A DNA stretch of 22,710 nucleotides from DATJMJ01 sp035508795 (GTDB lineage Bacteria > Actinomycetota > Acidimicrobiia > Acidimicrobiales > Palsa-688), in contig DATJMJ010000048.1 of the NCBI GenBank assembly GCA_035508795.1, positions 1-22,710 on the forward strand, in the 5' to 3' direction. Numbering within the stretch: position 1 is the stretch's first letter; each line of letters starts with the position of its first letter. The notes below the pieces were generated by a model. That model did not search any database and was not told the origin of the DNA. It was given only the letters and a program-made list of their open reading frames with translations. Below are positions 15,640 to 22,710 of the stretch, piece by piece. The position numbers and the translations under genes are program-made.

Positions 15640-15659
15640 TACCTTACCCGGGTAGGTAT
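15640..15659. promoter_or_regulatory. Second palindrome (TACCCGGGTA)
   Basis: TACCCGGGTA (15645-15654) is a perfect 10-base palindrome extended by near-symmetric ACCT...AGGT flanks. Unlike the other two sites it has no 4-base centre between TACCC and GGGTA. It could be an extra regulator contact site upstream of the CstR-like gene. Confidence 0.45.
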
Positions 15660-15671
15660 ATATATCCGCCT

Positions 15672-15689
15672 TACCCGGTGGGGTATAGT
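15672..15689 (+). promoter_or_regulatory. CsoR/CstR-type operator over -10 (rightward arm)
   Basis: TACCC (15672-15676), GGTG, GGGTA (15681-15685) runs straight into a -10-like TATAGT (15684-15689). The leftward site has the same layout: TACCC-N4-GGGTATACT when read on its own strand. The matching -35 is weak. It would give autoregulation of the CstR-like gene and the TSUP permease. Confidence 0.65.
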
Positions 15690-15725
15690 GGTCGAGGCTG
15701 CGATGAAGAAAGCGAAGGAGGGCTG

Positions 15726-15995
15726 GTGGAACTAGAGGCTTCCGCATTGAGCGACGTCACTAAACGGCTGCGGCGTGTCCAGGGCCAGATAGGCGGCGTC
15801 ATCCAGATGATCGAGGACGGTCGGGAATGCACAGACGTCCTTACGCAGATCGCGGCGGCTTCGCGCGCCCTCGACCGCGCGGGGTTCAAGCTGGTCGCGA
15901 CCGGGTTGCGCCAGTGCCTTTCGCCCGCCGACGGCACTGGTCAGGCGGCCCCAAGCGTGCAGGAGCTCGAGCGGCTGTTCATGTCGCTTGCCTGA
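15726..15995 (+). CDS. CsoR/RcnR-family regulator, CstR-like (persulfide sensor type)
   Basis: An all-helical DUF156 repressor of 89 residues. DVTKRLRRVQGQIGGVIQMI (10-29) and ALDRAGFKLVATGLRQCL (48-65) are the family core. It has Cys35 and Cys64, 29 apart as in CstR (Cys31/Cys60) and CsoR. The CsoR copper-site His, four residues before the second Cys, is Gly60 here. Loss of that His argues against copper and for a Cys-pair sensor such as CstR, which reacts with persulfides, but this is inferred. GTG 15726 is chosen because AAGGAGGG ends 3 bases upstream and the conserved part begins soon after; the frame is open upstream but that part covers the operators. It is followed at 99 bases by a TSUP permease and diverges from the Cys-rich gene and class V aminotransferase. 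Confidence 0.88.
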   Translation: MELEASALSDVTKRLRRVQGQIGGVIQMIEDGRECTDVLTQIAAASRALDRAGFKLVATGLRQCLSPADGTGQAAPSVQELERLFMSLA

Positions 15996-16094
15996 GCCGG
16001 GGGCTCTGGGCCTGACGGAGCAAGGCACTCGGCAGGGCTCCGGGGCTCGTTGGTGGAGCGGGCCTTGTCATAGAAACACCGCAGCCGCGTTCTG

Positions 16095-17009
16095 GTGGTC
16101 GTGCTCGACCTGCTCCTAGCTGTCCCGGTCGGCGCACTCGTCGGGCTGAGCCTCGGCGCCCTTGGTGGTGGGGGCTCGATCCTCACAGTCCCAGCTCTGG
16201 TCTACCTGCTCGGCCAGGATGCCCACGGGGCCACCACCGCCTCGCTTGTCATCGTCGGGGTCACCGCCCTGGCGGGCAGTGCGGCCCACGCCCGGGCCGG
16301 CCGGGTACGAGCCGGCAAGGGGCTCGTGTTCGGAGCCCTCGGGATCGCCGGTTCTTTTGTAGGGAGCCGGTTGTCATCAGGGATCGGTACCAACTTGCTA
16401 CTGGGCGCGTTCTCGGGGCTCCTGCTCGTCGCATCCGGGGCCATGGCACGCAGGTCCCGGCAATTGGCGGCACGCACAGGTGATGTCGTCCTCGAGCCGG
16501 TCGCCTTGAGTGGTGCGCGGGGGCCTGAGGCGGCCGTTCGCCCTCAAGGCAGAGAGCTGCCAGTGGTGACCGAGGTTCAAAGAGCGCCGGTCGCCCGCGC
16601 TGCGGCAACCGGCCACTCCGCGCTCGCGACCGGGCGCTATTGGGCCAAGGTCGTCGCCGCGGCGAGCGTTGTCGGCCTGCTCACCGGCTTTTTCGGCGTC
16701 GGCGGAGGCTTCGTCGTGGTGCCCGCGCTCGTGCTCGCGCTCGGCCTCACGATGCCCGAGGCCGTGGGCACGTCGCTCCTCGTGATCGCCATCAACAGCG
16801 CGGCGGCGCTCGTTTCCCGGGTGGGCACACACCCCCGGGTCGACTGGTCGCTCGCCGCCGTCTTCGTCTTCGCCGCTATTACCGGCTCTGTCTTCGGCAA
16901 CCGGGTCGCGAGCCGTGCCCGCCCGGAGCGGCTCGGGCTCGCCTTCAGCCTCCTGCTCCTCGGGGTCGCCTCCTATACCGCGGCGCGCAGCCTGCCCCAT
17001 CTCTGGTGA
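16095..17009 (+). CDS. TSUP-family permease (TauE/SafE), probable sulfur-compound transporter
   Basis: A 304-residue integral membrane protein made of two related halves. The first repeats GLSLGALGGGGSILTVPALV near 17-36 and the second GLLTGFFGVGGGFVVVPALV in the C-terminal half, the paired signature of TSUP proteins that move sulfite, sulfoacetate, thiosulfate or related anions. A hydrophilic cytoplasmic loop of about 55 residues, rich in Arg and Ala, lies between the halves. The start is GTG 16095 or GTG 16101; no strong ribosome binding site decides it. TauE-type permeases also sit in staphylococcal cst operons under CstR (known from literature), which supports a reactive-sulfur role for this one behind the CstR-like gene. 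Confidence 0.88.
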   Translation: MVVLDLLLAVPVGALVGLSLGALGGGGSILTVPALVYLLGQDAHGATTASLVIVGVTALAGSAAHARAGRVRAGKGLVFGALGIAGSFVGSRLSSGIGTNLLLGAFSGLLLVASGAMARRSRQLAARTGDVVLEPVALSGARGPEAAVRPQGRELPVVTEVQRAPVARAAATGHSALATGRYWAKVVAAASVVGLLTGFFGVGGGFVVVPALVLALGLTMPEAVGTSLLVIAINSAAALVSRVGTHPRVDWSLAAVFVFAAITGSVFGNRVASRARPERLGLAFSLLLLGVASYTAARSLPHLW

Positions 17010-17043
17010 GGACAGGGTGCCAAGCTCGTCAGCAAGCGGCAAC

Positions 17044-19566
17044 TCACTCGGTTCGCAGGAGCAGTGCCGCTGGGGTCCGAGCAGCGATGAGCCCCGGGAC
17101 GGCGGCCACGACATTGGCGAGCACCAGAGCACCAACCGCCATCAGGACTATGGGGACAACGGGCACCGCGGGGGACGGGACTGCATTGATCTCTTGGGCA
17201 AACAGGTCCCAGAGCGTCCGGCCGAGCGTAATGCCGACCGGGATCCCCACAACCGTGCCGATAGCCACGGCCACATTTGATTGCCAGGCGACCACCGCAC
17301 TGAGCTGGTTTCGGGTAAACCCGATGGTCTTGAGGACTGCCATGTCGCGACGCCGGCGACGTACGGAGGCAAGCAGCGTGAGCCCAAGGGCGGTGAGAGC
17401 TCCAGCTCCAAGCGCCGCCCCGAGGATCGCCGGCGTGGTCCCCATCGACCGGTAATCGACGATCTCGGCTGGACGGAGCACCGACTGGAGGACGACGCCG
17501 AAGTTGTAGGAGTTCGAGAGCGGGCCGGTCATCTCCTCCAGAGAACGTCTGGCAGCCAGCGGGTTGGCTCCTGGGCGGATATCGACGAGATAGGCCTCTG
17601 GTCCGGTCTCGGGGTCGCCGAAGGGGTTGCGCTCGATTTCTGGGACGAGCGAAGTAGCTACCACTGCACCCGTGCCCATCTCGAGATGTACCGCGCCGCT
17701 GCCGCCGATCGCGGGCATCGTGGCCACGCCCACGATGCGCAGGAGGTGCGACGCGCCCGCCCCGTTTGAAACAGTGACTGTGCCACCGAGCTTTTTGTGC
17801 AGCGACGCCAAAGTCAGTGCACCCAGGACTATCTGGTTGGACTGTTGGAGGTCGTGGCCGTGCAGGAGCGGGGGTTGGACGCTGGCGCCGGGAACAGTGC
17901 TGATCACCGGGATGTCCTGGCCGTCGACGAGAACGCTGACAAGGTAGACGGGCGAGTAAGCCGAGACGTAACGGTCGTGGCCCAGTAGTGCGGCTGCCTG
18001 CTTTGCCGGTATGTCGCCGCCCCCGCCGCCCCCCCCGCCCGAGAGGGCGTAGCTCCAGTTCCACCCGTAAAGGCGTGGGGTCGAGACGAGATGGTCAAGG
18101 CTGGCACCGAAGGTTACGGTGGTCACCAGCACGATGGCCGCCAGCGCGGCGCCTACTATCGCCGATCGCATCGGCACCGTGTCGACCTCGTTGCCAGGGC
18201 CGAGGGCAAATTGGAGGCCGGTCGCCGCCGGTGCCGGCAGGCCGAGTACCCCTTCGCTGCGGAGCAGGACCCAGCTCCTCGGTGCGAACCGCTGACGGCG
18301 GGCCAAGCGCTTGGGCGAGTTGCGCCTGGCGAGCGCTATGGCGGCGAGGGTGAGGCCTCCAAAGATGACCACGAACCCACCGCCGAGGACGGTCCAGTCA
18401 AAAGCCACCCCGGGGGTCGGGTAGAAGGGCCGGGTCGGGCCGAGAGGACCGAGCGGCGAAAGCGCGACCGCCACCCCAACGGCCAGCAGCGACCCGACGG
18501 CGAGCGCGCCGAAAACACCGACAAGGGCGTCGGTGGCGAGGGCCCTCGGGTCAGCACCGAGTGCACGCAGCACTTCCGACTCTTGCCTGTGCCGGCGCAG
18601 GTTCCGTCCTATGACCTGCATCGCGATCAGCAGGGCCGCCAGTGCCGTGATCCCGCCAAACACCCCGAGTGCGATCGACAGGGGCTTCATCGCCCGGTCA
18701 ACCTTCCCAGCGTCGTCTTCAGCGGTTGCGTTGAAGCCCGGTGGGAGACCACCGGGCGATGCTCTCGTTATCTCGTCTACCAACCCGGCGACCTGGTCCG
18801 CCTTGGCCACCTTTATGGCGGTCTCGGTGTAGTTGACACAGCAGCTGAGCAGTTGGCTCGTGAGGGCCGGGGTGAAATAACCCAGGGCGGCGTAACTGCT
18901 ATCGACGTCGTCGGTGATGATCTCCGTGACCGGCAGCCCTATGCCGACCAGTCGCATGTCGACCCGCCGGTAGGGCTTGACCCGCGAGGTCCCGAACCCT
19001 GCCAAGTTGGTTTGGCTATTGGTGTAAAACCCCATCGGGACGATCTCACCGACGTGGAAGCCGTAAGCAGCTGCAGCCGTCGTCGAGCTCACGAACTCGT
19101 CCGGGCGGGCTGGGTCGGCGAGACGGCCCTCACTAATGGCGAGGCGGTCCATCGAGAAGTACTCGCCCCCCACGCTCCCCAGGCCCGCCCCCGCCTGGAC
19201 TGGGTAGTTCGGACCGGCGGAAAGCGGGGCACCGTTCGCGCCGAGAGGCTCGGCGTCGACCCCGGTCCCGCTGGCCACGGCCGTGACGTGAGGAGCTTGG
19301 GCAATCTCGCGGACGATGGCCGGGTTGTACCCTTGCCCGTTGCCGATGCCAGGGCTGGCGATCGCGGTGGCCACGACGACCTGGGACGGGTTAGTGCTTT
19401 CCAACAAGGCGGAGTAGGAGGACTGGGTCCGCCGTGCCGCCGCCACCGAGCCCATTGCCAGCCCACCGAGCAGGCCAAGGAGCAACGCGATCGTGAGGTA
19501 CGAGCCCCACTCGTGCCGGAAGGTTGCCCGGAAGCGGTACCACGAGGCCCGAAAGGCGCTGCTCAC
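17044..19566 (-). CDS. FtsX-like ABC permease (large, two FtsX domains)
   Basis: An 840-residue membrane protein. One helix lies near the N-terminus (YLTIALLLGLLGGLAMGSVAA), followed by an external domain of about 230 residues. Then come a 3-helix FtsX block (SIALGVFGGITALAALLIAM and after, with RHRQESEVLRALGADPRAL), a second external domain, and a C-terminal FtsX block (AILGAALGAGALTALGLTLL, RRRRDMAVLKTIGFTRNQL, and a final VPGLIAARTPAALLLRTE). MacB/LolC-type permeases work with a separate ATPase in export, lipoprotein release or cell-wall remodelling. GTG 19566 is chosen because the conserved part begins there; an ATG at 19659 is possible. No ATPase gene is adjacent. A run of eight Gly is encoded at about 18019-18042. 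It converges on the TSUP gene with a 34-base gap. Confidence 0.85.
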   Translation of the reverse strand: MSSAFRASWYRFRATFRHEWGSYLTIALLLGLLGGLAMGSVAAARRTQSSYSALLESTNPSQVVVATAIASPGIGNGQGYNPAIVREIAQAPHVTAVASGTGVDAEPLGANGAPLSAGPNYPVQAGAGLGSVGGEYFSMDRLAISEGRLADPARPDEFVSSTTAAAAYGFHVGEIVPMGFYTNSQTNLAGFGTSRVKPYRRVDMRLVGIGLPVTEIITDDVDSSYAALGYFTPALTSQLLSCCVNYTETAIKVAKADQVAGLVDEITRASPGGLPPGFNATAEDDAGKVDRAMKPLSIALGVFGGITALAALLIAMQVIGRNLRRHRQESEVLRALGADPRALATDALVGVFGALAVGSLLAVGVAVALSPLGPLGPTRPFYPTPGVAFDWTVLGGGFVVIFGGLTLAAIALARRNSPKRLARRQRFAPRSWVLLRSEGVLGLPAPAATGLQFALGPGNEVDTVPMRSAIVGAALAAIVLVTTVTFGASLDHLVSTPRLYGWNWSYALSGGGGGGGGDIPAKQAAALLGHDRYVSAYSPVYLVSVLVDGQDIPVISTVPGASVQPPLLHGHDLQQSNQIVLGALTLASLHKKLGGTVTVSNGAGASHLLRIVGVATMPAIGGSGAVHLEMGTGAVVATSLVPEIERNPFGDPETGPEAYLVDIRPGANPLAARRSLEEMTGPLSNSYNFGVVLQSVLRPAEIVDYRSMGTTPAILGAALGAGALTALGLTLLASVRRRRRDMAVLKTIGFTRNQLSAVVAWQSNVAVAIGTVVGIPVGITLGRTLWDLFAQEINAVPSPAVPVVPIVLMAVGALVLANVVAAVPGLIAARTPAALLLRTE
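18019..18043 (-). repeat. Poly-Gly (GGN) tract in the FtsX permease
   Basis: The plus strand holds the C-rich run CCGCCCCCGCCGCCCCCC followed by CCGCCC, encoding eight consecutive Gly in the external domain (SGGGGGGGGD). The longest homopolymer, eight C, may be prone to slippage. Confidence 0.7.
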
Positions 19567-19849
19567 CAGACGGTGCCGCCGGGATCGGTGTGGTCCATCT
19601 GCCAGCCTCCCACGAGCGAAGACGTACTTGGACGGGTCGGAGCAACAACTAGCTTTCACCTCCGCCGAGGCACGGACAAGGTGGCGAGCTTGGATATCAG
19701 GTTCGTGCCAGCACCCCCGTCGCCAACCACAGGGTGCATCGGGGCTCCTGCTCGGCGGGGCACAAGGTCAGAGCTCCGGGGCGGCAACGCGCCGGCGGCA
19801 GTAATCCCACGGGTCAACCGCAAAGGCCTGCCGGTCGATAAATCCTGTA
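19567..19849. promoter_or_regulatory. Divergent region between FtsX permease and HD-GYP gene
   Basis: Both genes start outward from this 283-base region, so it should contain two promoters. I found no clear -35/-10 pair. On the minus strand a frame ending MDHTDPGGTVW stops inside the permease start (GTGA overlap), which might be the last trace of an upstream partner gene, but nothing before it looks like an ABC ATPase. Confidence 0.35.
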
Positions 19850-22489
19850 ATGCCCAAGCCGAGGGGCGACGGTCGGCCGTCGCGGCGCGCCCTAGGTGCC
19901 TTGGTTGCAAAGGGGGCGCCTTGGGGGCTGGTCATCGTCGCTGGCGTGGCTGCCAGACGGCGCTTCGGCAGAGGACCTGTCGGCCCGGCTCCCGACGACG
20001 CGCCCAAACTTAGCGAGGACCGCTGGCGGCCACATCGGGCCCTCGCCGCCCTGCTGTCCGTCGCGTCCCTGGTGGGCCCGTTCGCCCTGTCCATCCTGGT
20101 CGCCGTCGTGGTCGGGAGGATCTTCCACCGGGGCGACGGTGTGGAGCAGGAAGTCCTTTGGTGGGGGGCCGTGCTCGGGACTTCGGCCGTCGCCTTCGTC
20201 GCGACCGAGCGGTTCTGCCGGGCGCTGCTCCCCATGGCAGCGCTTCTCAAGATGACGATGCTTTTTCCCGACCAGGCACCCAAGCGGCTCAAGGTTGCCC
20301 GGAGAGCGGGGACGACAAGGGATCTCGAAAGAGCCGCGCAGGGAGAGCCCGGCCCCGGCGGAGCGGTGCCGACGGATGTGGCCGCCGAGGTGCTCGCGCT
20401 CGCTGCCTCGCTCACCCGGCACGACCGCAGGACACGCGGCCATTCGGAAAGGGTTCGGGCTCTGACCGACGTGATCGCCACAGAATTACGCCTACCGACG
20501 GCTGACCGCGACCGTTTGCGGTGGGCATCGCTTCTTCACGACGTCGGCAAGCTGGCAGTCCACCCCGAGGTACTCAACAAGACCGGTGAGCCGTCGGACG
20601 AGGAGTGGGCGCGCATCCGTGAGCACCCAGTGGAGGGAGGCCGTTTAGTTGCTCCGCTCGCCCCGTGGCTTGGCGACTGGAGCCTGGCGATCGAACAGCA
20701 CCACGAGCGCTACGACGGCAAGGGGTACCCCTTTGGACTAGCCGGGGACGGGATATCGCTTGGCGCCCGCATCGTTTCAGTCGCCGATGCTTACGAGGTC
20801 ATGACCGCGGCGCGCTCTTACAAAAAGGCCATGACGGCCGAAGCGGCCCGGAAAGAGCTGGCACGCTGTGCGGGAAAGCAGTTTGACCCCCAGATCGTCC
20901 GTGCATTTCTCAATATCTCTGTCGGCAAGCTCCGTTGGACGGGGGGGCCGATTTGCTGGCTGGCCGGCATCCCGCTTATGGCACGGGTGGGTGCCGCCGG
21001 TAGGGTATTGCTCGCCGGCGCTCAAGTTACTGCCGGCAGCGTCGCAATTGCCGCTGTCGGGACTGTCGCTGTCAACGTCGTACTCCCTCAAGCGACCATG
21101 CACCCCCAACCCGGGAGCGAGCTCGTTGGGGGAGCTCCGCCCGCTACGACATCGCCGCCTTCGGAGCTTCCCAAACTCGAGACTGCGCACGCAGCGCACC
21201 AAAGCGAAGCCCGGGGGGCTCCTGTGCGGCACAAATCCGGCACGGAGCGACCCCGCCTTGCCGAGCCGCACGATCGAAACGCGGGCAACCCGATCTCTTG
21301 GGTTGCGACAACGATGCGCCGGGACAATGGTTCACTCCAGTTGGTTTTTTCGCTCTTCCCCGCTCACCATAAGGCGGTGGTGCAGCGCGTAATGACGATC
21401 TCGCGGGAGGGCGGCCAGCCAACGGGCCAAGGCGGGACGACGAGCCCAAGCTCCGGAAAACCCGCTAAATTGCACGGGTCTTCTAAATCAACTGCGCCTC
21501 GGGCGACTACGGCCCTCCCCGGCCCGACATTGCCGGGACCGCCTGCCGGCCGGTCAACTGCTACCTCAACGGCCCCGAGGGCAGCGACCAGTGCCGGGCA
21601 GACAACTACGACGACGGGGCGTCACAAACCTGCCGGCGGTGCTGCCGGCACGCCCACTTCCGCTAACACCGGAAGGACTTCGTCGACGGTGACCAGAACT
21701 GCGGTGCCGACGCGTTCGGTTGTCCCCACGACGGCACGCTCCTCGACAACTACTCCCCTTCCGCCCGCTACCGGCGCCCCTTCGACGAATGGGCTAACGA
21801 CGACGACTACCCTCAGGGCGACGCCTGCAACGACCACAGCGCGTCCCACTAAGACGCGCTCCACTACACCGCGCCCCACTACAACTCGGCCGCCCACAAC
21901 ACGCGCTGCCACAACGACGCCGGCGCCAACGACGTCGACGGCGCGCGCGACGACCACGACGAGGCAAGTGACGACCACGACGAGGCAAGTGACGACCACG
22001 GCGAGGCAAGTGACGACCGTTACAGCGTCGCCAACGACGGCAGCGGCCACGACGACGACGGTTGCGACAACGTCCACGGCGACGCCGACGACGACGGCGG
22101 CCCAGCCCACCACGACGAAAGCGACGACGACCACGGCCGCGACCACTACGACTACGGCAGCGAGCACTACCAGCCGCCCATCGACGACGACTACCCGCTT
22201 CAGGACGACCACCACCCGGGCCACGACGACGACGACCGCCGGAACAACGACTACAGCTCCCACGACGACGACCGGTGCCACGACGACGACCGGTGCCACG
22301 ACGACGACGGGTGCCACGACCACGACGGGTGCTACCACCACGACGGGTGCTACGACCACGACGGCTACCACGAGCGCGACCTCGACGACTGAGCCGCCAG
22401 GCACAACTACTACGCAGCCAACGGGCGCGACTACTACCCAGCCGAAGCGGACCACCACGACCATTTGCATCCTGGGGATCTGCGTCTGA
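19850..22489 (+). CDS. Membrane HD-GYP-type phosphohydrolase with long Thr-rich tail
   Basis: An 879-residue mosaic protein. Residues about 64-92 and 102-135 are hydrophobic segments; the phrase MLFPDQAPKRLKVARRAG leads into a linker. The HD domain spans about 175-355: RGHSERV (H198), LLHDVGKLAV (H230-D231), HHERYDGKGYP (284-294), VADAYEVMTA and AGKQFDPQIVRAF. HD-GYP enzymes hydrolyse c-di-GMP, and most motif residues are present. Another hydrophobic stretch at about 383-413 follows, then a region of about 460 residues rich in Thr, Pro, Ala and Ser. Its last roughly 300 residues are mainly Thr, with repeats TTTTRQV (three) and TTTTGA (five), closing with ICILGICV. The tail probably crosses the membrane and lies outside, possibly glycosylated. 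The start ATG 19850 has no strong ribosome binding site. The product could be signalling coupled to cell-surface sensing. Confidence 0.82.
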   Translation: MPKPRGDGRPSRRALGALVAKGAPWGLVIVAGVAARRRFGRGPVGPAPDDAPKLSEDRWRPHRALAALLSVASLVGPFALSILVAVVVGRIFHRGDGVEQEVLWWGAVLGTSAVAFVATERFCRALLPMAALLKMTMLFPDQAPKRLKVARRAGTTRDLERAAQGEPGPGGAVPTDVAAEVLALAASLTRHDRRTRGHSERVRALTDVIATELRLPTADRDRLRWASLLHDVGKLAVHPEVLNKTGEPSDEEWARIREHPVEGGRLVAPLAPWLGDWSLAIEQHHERYDGKGYPFGLAGDGISLGARIVSVADAYEVMTAARSYKKAMTAEAARKELARCAGKQFDPQIVRAFLNISVGKLRWTGGPICWLAGIPLMARVGAAGRVLLAGAQVTAGSVAIAAVGTVAVNVVLPQATMHPQPGSELVGGAPPATTSPPSELPKLETAHAAHQSEARGAPVRHKSGTERPRLAEPHDRNAGNPISWVATTMRRDNGSLQLVFSLFPAHHKAVVQRVMTISREGGQPTGQGGTTSPSSGKPAKLHGSSKSTAPRATTALPGPTLPGPPAGRSTATSTAPRAATSAGQTTTTTGRHKPAGGAAGTPTSANTGRTSSTVTRTAVPTRSVVPTTARSSTTTPLPPATGAPSTNGLTTTTTLRATPATTTARPTKTRSTTPRPTTTRPPTTRAATTTPAPTTSTARATTTTRQVTTTTRQVTTTARQVTTVTASPTTAAATTTTVATTSTATPTTTAAQPTTTKATTTTAATTTTTAASTTSRPSTTTTRFRTTTTRATTTTTAGTTTTAPTTTTGATTTTGATTTTGATTTTGATTTTGATTTTATTSATSTTEPPGTTTTQPTGATTTQPKRTTTTICILGICV
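21950..22012 (+). repeat. Three 21-bp repeats in the Thr-rich tail
   Basis: Three near-identical 21-base units (21950-21970, 21971-21991, 21992-22012), each ACGACCACGACGAGGCAAGTG with one variant base in the third, encode the heptad TTTTRQV. Confidence 0.85.
22260..22375 (+). repeat. 18-bp degenerate repeats in the Thr-rich tail
   Basis: About six units of the form ACGACGACGACCGGTGCC, varied at third positions, encode TTTTGA repeated five times plus a variant. Synonymous variation between units suggests selection on the protein or age of the repeat rather than very recent slippage. Confidence 0.8.
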
Positions 22490-22557
22490 AGGCGGTGTCG
22501 CGGGTAATCGCAGCGTTGGTGCGCGCTCGGCTGCAAGGGGCTGTCAGATGAGCAGCG

Positions 22558-22710
22558 TCATGGCCAATCGTTCTGCGCTGCGATCGGGTCCTCGAGTAGA
22601 GCCGTCCGTAACGGGTCGAGGACTTGCCTCAAGCCGTCCACACCGCGGTCACGCACCAACCGGCGCGCTTCGGCGTTGAGCCAACGGTCGCTCGGTAAAA
22701 GCCTCACGCT
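22558..22710 (-). CDS. C-terminal end of an unidentified protein (partial)
   Basis: On the minus strand an open frame enters from beyond the window edge and ends at TGA 22558-22560 after 50 codons. It reads LLPSDRWLNAEARRLVRDRG, then LRQVLDPLRTALLEDP, ending QNDWP. It is helix-rich and charged. The codon usage is gene-like with G/C-rich third positions. It converges on the HD-GYP gene with a 68-base gap. The family cannot be told from this piece. Confidence 0.5.
   Translation of the reverse strand, partial: SVRLLPSDRWLNAEARRLVRDRGVDGLRQVLDPLRTALLEDPIAAQNDWP

Noticed and set aside
15630..15725. N-terminal extension of the CstR-like regulator from GTG 15630
   Set aside because: It would translate the operator palindromes (Tyr/Pro/Gly-rich sequence) and has no ribosome binding site; GTG 15726 follows AAGGAGGG.
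16398..17135. Minus-strand 245-codon frame
   Set aside because: Antisense shadow of the TSUP permease gene; charged, repetitive translation without motifs.
18091..20013. Plus-strand 640-codon frame
   Set aside because: Antisense to the FtsX permease, low-complexity charged translation, no domain; the permease on the other strand is clear.
21840..22380. Repeat array resembling CRISPR or a microsatellite
   Set aside because: Units are codon-phased and encode Thr-rich repeats inside one reading frame; no spacers and no cas genes.
21622..22536. Long minus-strand Val-rich frame (304 codons)
   Set aside because: It is the complement of the ACG/ACC-rich Thr tail of the HD-GYP gene; poly-Val with no domain, start signal or family.

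Overview
High-GC DNA with dense genes, frequent GTG and TTG starts and 4-nt stop/start overlaps (TTGA, GTGA, ATGA). These traits, the protein types (Cys-pair CsoR/CstR-like regulator, TSUP permease, HD-GYP protein with a long Thr-rich tail) and the absence of phage or conjugation genes suggest an actinobacterial chromosome, perhaps Acidimicrobiia. That placement is inference. No rRNA, tRNA, CRISPR array or complete insertion sequence was found.

Layout. 1-1213: little intact coding; an IS21-like terminus and a frameshifted PRC-barrel remnant. 1218-6261: a carbohydrate locus. A minus-strand operon encodes a GT4 glycosyltransferase, a six-hairpin-glycosidase-like protein and a GH130 protein, joined by two TTGA overlaps; a second GT4 gene diverges from it. 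6262-7673: a cold-shock gene and several small candidate genes. 7942-12955: a minus-strand sugar ABC operon (ATPase, two permeases, binding protein, in lsrACDB order), ending at a strong hairpin at 7886-7911. Its promoter overlaps a double LacI-type operator at 13092-13122. The neighbouring lacI-like gene (about 13319-13640) is broken by a deletion and a frameshift, so the operator appears to have outlived its local repressor.

13906-17009: the most interesting locus. A CstR-like regulator (Cys35/Cys64, no copper-binding His) and a TSUP (TauE/SafE) permease run rightward. A 56-aa Cys-rich protein and a SufS-like class V aminotransferase run leftward. The two arms meet at a regulatory region with CsoR/CstR-type TACCC-N4-GGGTA sites that sit in the same way over both -10 elements. 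I read this as a divergent reactive-sulfur (persulfide or sulfite) response unit: sense with the CstR-like repressor, move sulfur with the TSUP permease, and handle sulfane sulfur with the PLP enzyme and the small Cys protein.

17044-22710: a large FtsX-type permease with no ATPase gene beside it, a divergent membrane HD-GYP protein with a roughly 300-residue Thr-rich tail and Cys-containing C-terminus, and the end of a gene running off the window.
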